Shown here: positions 3,746 through 7,744 of the stretch, in pieces | Layout of the letters: every line of letters starts with the position of its first letter | Numbering within the stretch: position 1 is the stretch's first letter | Source of the DNA: Syntrophaceae bacterium UBA2208 | Lineage (GTDB): Bacteria; Desulfobacterota; BSN033; UBA1163 | DNA: 7,744 nt | Assembly: GCA_002327885.1 (NCBI GenBank) | Contig: DCUS01000024.1 | Span: 1-7,744 of the forward strand | Direction of reading: 5' to 3' | Notes under the pieces: model-generated | What the model saw: only the letters and a program-made list of their open reading frames with translations | Databases searched by the model: none | Told to the model about the DNA's origin: nothing | Position numbers and translations under genes: made by a program

Positions 3746-6553
3746 TCAGGACGGCAGAGTAAAGTAGAACGTCGAACCTTTTCCAACGGTACTCTCTGCC
3801 CAGATGCGCCCCCCGTGCTTCGTAATGACCCGCTGGACTGTTGCGAGGCCTACCCCTGTGCCGGAGAATTCTTCATCCGAATGTAAACGTTGGAAGGGTC
3901 TGAAGAGCCTATCCGCCATCGACATATCAAAACCGCAGCCGTTGTCACGGACAAAATAGGTAGGTTTGTCTTCCACTGGTCTCATCAACCCAAATTCAAT
4001 CATCGCCCGCTCATACTTATTGGTATACTTCCAGGCATTGGCGAGCAGGTTTTCCATAGCAACCATTAAAAGACGAGGGTCGCCTTTTGCAGTTAGTCCT
4101 TCTTCGATGAGACAATTTACCTCCCGTTCCGGGTATCTCTCTTTAAGTTGAGTTGCGATTGATTTGACAACCTTGCTGAGATCAACTGATTTGAAGTTTA
4201 TCTTGTTGATTGTCACTTTCGATAAGCTGAGCAGGTCTTCGATAAGGAGGTTCATGTGCTGGCAGGATTCCTGAATCCGTTGCAGGTAATGATTGCCCTT
4301 CTCATCAAGCTTTTCACCAAAGCGCTCTGATAATCTCTTGCAAAACCCGCCGGCCACGATCAGGGGTGCCTTTAAATCGTGTGATACGGAATGAGCAAAA
4401 GCTTCCAGCTCTTTGTTGGCCATTTCAAGTTCGGCAGTTCGGCGCCTCAAATCTTTATTCAGCGCTTCAACCATTTCCTCTGCTCTTTTGCGCTCGGTGA
4501 TGTCTAAGGAATAACCAATCATCCCTATGTCTGAACCGTTGGGGTCCTTCAGAGTTGAAAGGGAAAGGTGAGCGTAAAACTCTTCCCCCGAGCTCCTTCG
4601 GAGCCTCACTTCTGTCTCGTGAAAGCCCTTCTTCTTGAGAGGGGCAATCACTCCATGTTGAAGAAAGTCATGCTGATCTGGAGGATACACAAAGGAGATG
4701 TGTTTACCCGGGGCTTCTTCAGCCGGATATCCAAACATTCTTTCTGCGCCCCTGTTCCAACTTGTTATATATCCTTCCGAATCGGTAGAGATGACTGAAT
4801 CGTGGATCTGACCGATAATTTGGGCTTGTCTCCGCAGTTCTTCCTCAAATTGTTTGCGCTCGGTAATCTCTTGGGCGACAACGTTGATCCCGATAACCTG
4901 CCCGTCATCGCTCTTCATAGGCAGCCAGCTCTCAAGCCATGTGCGGGGAACCCCCGGCTGATCCAGCGTCTCGCCGTTGAACTCGATATTGCGTACGGGC
5001 TGGCCGGTCTCGAGGATGTTCCTCAAAACGGTTTCAGCTTGATCGGCGATCGCAGGAACAACCTCCCAGGGGGTGCGCCCGATATGATCTTCGATCGCCA
5101 CACCATTAATCTCTGCCAGCCTTTTATTGATGCGGACGTAGGTGAGTTGTGGATCAAACACGCACAGCCCCGCAGGGGCCGAATCATAAATGGTTTCAAG
5201 CTCCGCCAGTTGCAGGCGGGAGTTCCGTTCGGCTTCTTGTAGCTTTTTGTTGGCCGCTTCCAGTTCTGCAGTGCGCTCCATGACGCGCTGCTTGAGTTCC
5301 CGGTTTAGCTTCCGGATCTCCTCCTCCCTCCGCCTTACTGCGGTAATATCACCTACGGAATAAGTCCAGCCCCGGATTTCCCCGCCGTCCTTCAGTTCTG
5401 AATAGCGGACGAGTACATCAATATGTTCCTTGTTTCGCCTCCGCAAGGGAAGTTCAATATATCCCCTTGGATCTGCATTGAGATGGCGACGAATCGTTTT
5501 AAAAAAGTCCTTCAGCTCGGACGGCCCGGTGCCCATCAATTCTTCCTTTGTCCATCCTGTCATCGTGCAAAAAGAAGGATTAACGAAAATATTCCTGCCG
5601 CTCAAATCGACGGCAACGATTCCGATAAGGACGGATGCCTCAACGGCCTCGCGAAACACCCTTTCTTCTCTTAAGGCGGCCTCCGCCCTCTTAATTTCCG
5701 TGATGTCCTCCGCTATCCCGAGAGCTCTTTCAACCTCTCCACGCGTATCAAACTCGGGGACAATCCGTGCGTGAAACGATCTCACCCCCTTCGCCCCGGT
5801 AAAAGTAAACTCAAAGTCTCTTAAAGCCCGATGGTCAAATACTTCCTGAGTCAGCTTACCCAGGTAAGCGCATAAATCTCTCGGGAGCCCCAGCTCAGGA
5901 AGTGTTTTGCCGTAAAATGCCTCCGTGGGGATTCCGGTCAGATCGGATATCTCCTTGTTCACGAAAATGAATCGAAAATCGCGGTCGACCCGAAAGATGA
6001 CCTCCGGGGCATTTGACACCAAGGTGTCGAGCTCTCTTTCCTTCCGATGCAAATCCGTCAGGTCGGTAATTACACCGCAGACAACGTCAACGCCGTCCGA
6101 TTTGAGTGAACTCATCGAAAACAACGTAGGCAGAAGATCTCCTTTTTTTGTCCGGAGAAAGATTTTGCCTTTCTGAATCCCCTTTTCCTCTCCCCGAAAA
6201 ATAGTTTTAAAATCTATGGGCTCTGTCTCCGGAATGAATTCGTAAACCGAGGAGCCAATCACCTTTTCAAGCGGCGTTTCTGCCATAGAAGCAAACCGGC
6301 TGTTCGCATAGAGGATGAGACCGTCGGTACCCATTATCAAGGCACCCTCGTTCATCGTTTCGAACAGAAGCCGGTAGGTTTGTTCCGCGCTCTTCAAGGT
6401 GTAGATCTGCTCTCCCTCCGGTCCAGTGACCACCACGGCATCAACCTCGCCGCTCCGGAGCGCACAGAGCGTCTCTTCAGCCTCTTCGAGACGACTCCTC
6501 AATTTCTCCGCTTCAAGCATCAGCTCTTTCTTGGTTCTAGATTTCTCTTTCAT
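3746..6553 (-). CDS. Multi-PAS sensor histidine kinase, soluble, 935 residues
   Basis: An N-terminal coiled coil (about 5-35) with a LRSGEVDAVVV element is followed by five PAS domains at about 57-170, 175-290, 295-408, 450-565 and 575-690. Coiled-coil linkers at about 408-447 and 688-718 join them; several PAS units end in the usual DITE-K motif. The kinase core has the H-box HSVSHDLKAPL with phosphorylated His725, the N-box ENLLANAWKYT (834-844), G1 DNGCGFD (870-876), the F-box FRPFQRL (884-890) and G2 GTGVGLA (898-904). All catalytic motifs are intact. I see no membrane segment or signal peptide, so it should sense a cytoplasmic cue such as redox, a ligand, or a protein partner. It lacks the KaiB-like sensor domain of cyanobacterial SasA. 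The ATG at 6551-6553 has GAGG nine bases upstream. It sits between two kaiB genes and a response regulator, which makes it the likely link between KaiBC and transcription. The PAS ligands cannot be predicted. Confidence 0.95.
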   Translation of the reverse strand: MKEKSRTKKELMLEAEKLRSRLEEAEETLCALRSGEVDAVVVTGPEGEQIYTLKSAEQTYRLLFETMNEGALIMGTDGLILYANSRFASMAETPLEKVIGSSVYEFIPETEPIDFKTIFRGEEKGIQKGKIFLRTKKGDLLPTLFSMSSLKSDGVDVVCGVITDLTDLHRKERELDTLVSNAPEVIFRVDRDFRFIFVNKEISDLTGIPTEAFYGKTLPELGLPRDLCAYLGKLTQEVFDHRALRDFEFTFTGAKGVRSFHARIVPEFDTRGEVERALGIAEDITEIKRAEAALREERVFREAVEASVLIGIVAVDLSGRNIFVNPSFCTMTGWTKEELMGTGPSELKDFFKTIRRHLNADPRGYIELPLRRRNKEHIDVLVRYSELKDGGEIRGWTYSVGDITAVRRREEEIRKLNRELKQRVMERTAELEAANKKLQEAERNSRLQLAELETIYDSAPAGLCVFDPQLTYVRINKRLAEINGVAIEDHIGRTPWEVVPAIADQAETVLRNILETGQPVRNIEFNGETLDQPGVPRTWLESWLPMKSDDGQVIGINVVAQEITERKQFEEELRRQAQIIGQIHDSVISTDSEGYITSWNRGAERMFGYPAEEAPGKHISFVYPPDQHDFLQHGVIAPLKKKGFHETEVRLRRSSGEEFYAHLSLSTLKDPNGSDIGMIGYSLDITERKRAEEMVEALNKDLRRRTAELEMANKELEAFAHSVSHDLKAPLIVAGGFCKRLSERFGEKLDEKGNHYLQRIQESCQHMNLLIEDLLSLSKVTINKINFKSVDLSKVVKSIATQLKERYPEREVNCLIEEGLTAKGDPRLLMVAMENLLANAWKYTNKYERAMIEFGLMRPVEDKPTYFVRDNGCGFDMSMADRLFRPFQRLHSDEEFSGTGVGLATVQRVITKHGGRIWAESTVGKGSTFYFTLPS

Positions 6554-6594
6554 GATTCTATCCTCGGGGCCCCTGCGTGCGGGTATCAGGTTTC

Positions 6595-6612
6595 CAGGAC
6601 ATTCGTGTCCTG
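6595..6612 (-). other. Perfect 7-bp hairpin between the second kaiB and the kinase gene
   Basis: In the leftward transcript CAGGACA and UGUCCUG flank a CGAA loop. The stem starts 13 bases after the kaiB stop codon and about 40 bases before the kinase ATG. No U-run follows, so it is not a typical terminator. It might mark an mRNA processing or stability point that lets kaiB be made in larger amounts than the kinase. Confidence 0.45.
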
Positions 6613-6625
6613 CTATCCCATCAAA

Positions 6626-6967
6626 CTATTTCTTCGATCTCAAATCCAGTCCCATCAGTATCTTTTCCTTGTTGGATAGATCTCCGATGAATCGACGTAT
6701 GGGAAGGGGAAGTTTCTTGATCAGTGTGGGCGCAGCAATGATCTGTTCGCCTTTCGCAAGTGCCGGCTGTTGGTAGACATCGATGACCTGAAGATTGTAA
6801 CGACCGTTGAGGTATTCGTCACATATCTTCTTGATGTTTGAGATAGCCCGGGTCGATCTTGGCGTTGCTCCCGTTACATATAGCCGCAAAATATATTTTT
6901 CTTTTTTGGGTTTTCTAAGTGTTTTTTCAAACTTTTCTGCTTCCTGTTTGGATTTACTCTTTGCCAT
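6626..6967 (-). CDS. kaiB: KaiB-family protein, second copy, 113 residues
   Basis: After a lysine-rich extension (1-23) the protein follows KaiB throughout: YILRLYVTGATPRSTRAI (25-42), YNLQVIDVYQQPALAKGEQI (57-76), AAPTLIKKLPLPIRRFIGDL (78-97) and SNKEKILMGLDL (98-109). KaiB is a thioredoxin-like, fold-switching protein that binds the KaiC ring and, in cyanobacteria, inhibits KaiA and displaces SasA. By eye it shares about 51 of 89 core residues with the neighbouring copy. The acidic C-terminal tail of cyanobacterial KaiB is absent; it ends LRSKK. The ATG at 6965-6967 is preceded by AAAGGAA. It begins 35 bp after the first copy stops. With no kaiA visible, it may act on KaiC directly or signal to the PAS kinase; which of these applies is inference. 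Confidence 0.92.
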   Translation of the reverse strand: MAKSKSKQEAEKFEKTLRKPKKEKYILRLYVTGATPRSTRAISNIKKICDEYLNGRYNLQVIDVYQQPALAKGEQIIAAPTLIKKLPLPIRRFIGDLSNKEKILMGLDLRSKK

Positions 6968-7002
6968 AGGGTTTCCTTTCTTTCGGTCCCAGTTTTATCT
7001 GT

Positions 7003-7323
7003 TTATATCTTCGGTCGCATATCCAGCCCTACGAGAACACGCTCGGTGTTAGAAAGATCGCCAATAATTTTTTTTAATGGTGGCGGGAGTTTCCTCACGA
7101 GAGTCGGGATGGCGAGAATCTGGTCCCCTCTGGCAAGCTTTGGATTCTGCAAGAGATCGATCACCTCAATGTGATATTTTCCCTTAAGGTGTTCTTCGCA
7201 GATCTTTTTCAGATTGGCAAAAGCCGCCAGCGACCTGGGCGTTTGTCCCGCCACGTAGAGTCTTAAATCCCACCTCTCGTCTCTCTTTTTAGCTCCCTGG
7301 GCCTTGGATATTTTCCCTTTCAT
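7003..7323 (-). CDS. kaiB: KaiB-family protein, first copy, 106 residues
   Basis: The KaiB fold region runs from about residue 18 to 102: LRLYVAGQTPRSLAAFANL (20-38), YHIEVIDLLQNPKLARGDQI (50-69), AIPTLVRKLPPPLKKIIGDL (71-90) and SNTERVLVGLDM (91-102). It has a basic 17-residue N-terminal extension and ends RPKI without the acidic tail of the cyanobacterial protein. This copy is closer than the other to classic KaiB around VIDLL-NP and LPPP. The ATG at 7321-7323 has GAGGAGG upstream with good spacing. It follows the kaiC tail frame by 104 bp, a gap that holds a tandem repeat. Partner choice between KaiC and the downstream kinase cannot be read from sequence. Confidence 0.93.
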   Translation of the reverse strand: MKGKISKAQGAKKRDERWDLRLYVAGQTPRSLAAFANLKKICEEHLKGKYHIEVIDLLQNPKLARGDQILAIPTLVRKLPPPLKKIIGDLSNTERVLVGLDMRPKI

Positions 7324-7342
7324 CTATTCCTCCTCGTATTGA

Positions 7343-7390
7343 GTGACATGGTGAAGGCGTGATAGCGCGACGCGGTGATCTCCGTGTCCC
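7343..7390. repeat. Degenerate 8-bp tandem repeat in the kaiC-kaiB gap
   Basis: Six consecutive octamers can be laid out: GTGACATG, GTGAAGGC, GTGATAGC, GCGACGCG, GTGATCTC and CGTGTCCC. Four of the six start GTGA and a fifth starts GCGA. They occupy about half of the 104-bp gap between the kaiC tail frame and the first kaiB. Such degenerate short repeats behave like non-coding spacer elements; a regulatory role is not shown. Confidence 0.5.
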
Positions 7391-7427
7391 CGAATTTGGC
7401 TTTCTCCCTCTCTGTCTCTTTGCACAA

Positions 7428-7631
7428 TTAGTCTGCTTTCCTTACCCGGGCCATTTCCTTTCGAAGTTGGGTAGCACCATTCCTGCGCAATTGTTCCTGC
7501 GCAGTCAGTTTCTTCAGTTCCTGTTCTTCCGCTTGAAACTGGGCACGCAATGAAGCGATCTGGGCTTCCAATGCCTTGCGTTTGGTCTCCACATTCAGCT
7601 TTCTCCGCTCAATCTCCTTCTGATGCACCAT
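7428..7631 (-). CDS. Detached coiled-coil tail of KaiC, 67 residues, separated from kaiC by an in-frame TGA
   Basis: The ATG at 7629-7631 opens a 67-residue frame that is almost entirely charged helix: KEIERRKLNVETKRKALEAQ, IASLRAQFQAEEQELKKL and then TAQEQLRR. It is predicted as a coiled coil. Reading the same frame upstream gives ISQESQERDIE, then TGA (7665-7667), then the typical KaiC ending VYVGPSGVLTGSA. In non-cyanobacterial KaiC proteins this ending continues straight into R-(A/S)QE and a coiled-coil tail, so this frame is the missing tail of the kaiC product. AGGAGAGGG lies eight bases before the ATG, so separate translation is possible; readthrough of TGA or a recent nonsense change are alternatives. 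A coiled-coil tail of this kind is reported to pair KaiC hexamers in Rhodobacter. Whether the tail is made here, and in which form, is unknown. Confidence 0.6.
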   Translation of the reverse strand: MVHQKEIERRKLNVETKRKALEAQIASLRAQFQAEEQELKKLTAQEQLRRNGATQLRKEMARVRKAD

Positions 7632-7664
7632 TTCAATATCCCTCTCCTGGGATTCTTGAGATAT

Positions 7665-7744
7665 TCACGCCGAGCCTGTCAACACGCCTGACGGGCCGAC
7701 ATAGACATCTATCAGATCTACTCCTTTACCGGTTAATAAGAACT
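7665..7744 (-). CDS. kaiC: KaiC-family ATPase, C-terminal 25 residues, 5' part outside window
   Basis: The frame entering from the right edge reads FLLTGKGVDLIDVYVGPSGV and then LTGSA before TGA at 7665-7667. The VDLIDVYVGPSGVLTGSA segment is the usual end of the second KaiC ATPase domain in non-cyanobacterial KaiC proteins, and two kaiB genes follow, which supports the call. KaiC is a ring-forming ATPase and autokinase that drives the Kai timer. The residue expected after GSA is Arg; a CGA to TGA change would explain the stop. The catalytic domains and phosphorylation sites are outside the window, so activity cannot be judged. With only 25 residues visible the family call rests on this motif and on context. 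Confidence 0.8.
   Translation of the reverse strand, partial: FLLTGKGVDLIDVYVGPSGVLTGSA

Noticed and set aside
4802..5242. 146-codon open frame on the plus strand inside the kinase
   Set aside because: It is antisense to PAS domain 4 and its flanking linkers, with no ribosome site or recognisable motif.
7665..7667. Recoded TGA (selenocysteine or alternative genetic code)
   Set aside because: The small 38-residue gene, the glycogen-binding gene and the kinase gene use TGA as a normal stop, and the expected residue at this KaiC position is Arg. No selenocysteine signal structure was evident.

Overview
All genes that can be supported lie on the minus strand, so the window reads biologically from right (7744) to left (1). 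Base composition is moderate, Shine-Dalgarno sites are good, and the gene set combines KaiC/KaiB without KaiA, a multi-PAS kinase, an NtrC-type regulator and small CPxC zinc-ribbon proteins. This suggests a Gram-negative, probably deltaproteobacterial (Desulfobacterota-like) or related environmental bacterium rather than a cyanobacterium. That assignment is inference from family resemblance only.

Block 1 (7744 to 2285) is a KaiBC-type signalling cluster. It starts with the C-terminal end of a KaiC-family ATPase that is cut by the window edge. An in-frame TGA at 7665-7667 interrupts that reading frame inside the tail. The rest of the tail, a charged coiled coil, stays fully open and has its own ATG and ribosome site (7428-7631). 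Two different kaiB genes follow (7003-7323 and 6626-6967), then a soluble 935-residue five-PAS histidine kinase (3746-6553) and a sigma-54-dependent response regulator (2285-3637). No kaiA is visible. The kaiC-kaiB gap holds a degenerate 8-bp tandem repeat, the kinase-regulator gap holds a 7-bp tandem repeat, and the kaiB-kinase gap holds a perfect 7-bp hairpin.

Block 2 (2284 to 2010) is the only sizeable non-coding stretch. It looks like a sigma-54 control region for the genes to its left. An imperfect 34-bp palindrome with an NtrC-like core lies at 2177-2210, an IHF-like site at 2111-2123, and a -24/-12-like element (overlapping a sigma-70-like alternative) at 2072-2086. The response regulator encoded immediately upstream is the obvious candidate activator.

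Block 3 (2009 to 1) is a run of small accessory genes: a 48-residue zinc ribbon, a 38-residue protein, a stand-alone CBM48/AMPK-type glycogen-binding domain with a lysine-rich N-terminus, a membrane-anchored SLT-type lytic transglycosylase, a 71-residue protein of unknown function, and the N-terminal 84 residues of a phosphoribosyltransferase-family protein that runs off the window.

Working model (inference): the KaiC/KaiB timer or stress sensor feeds the PAS kinase and the sigma-54 regulator. The regulator may then drive the adjacent operon of glycogen-binding, cell-wall and small proteins.
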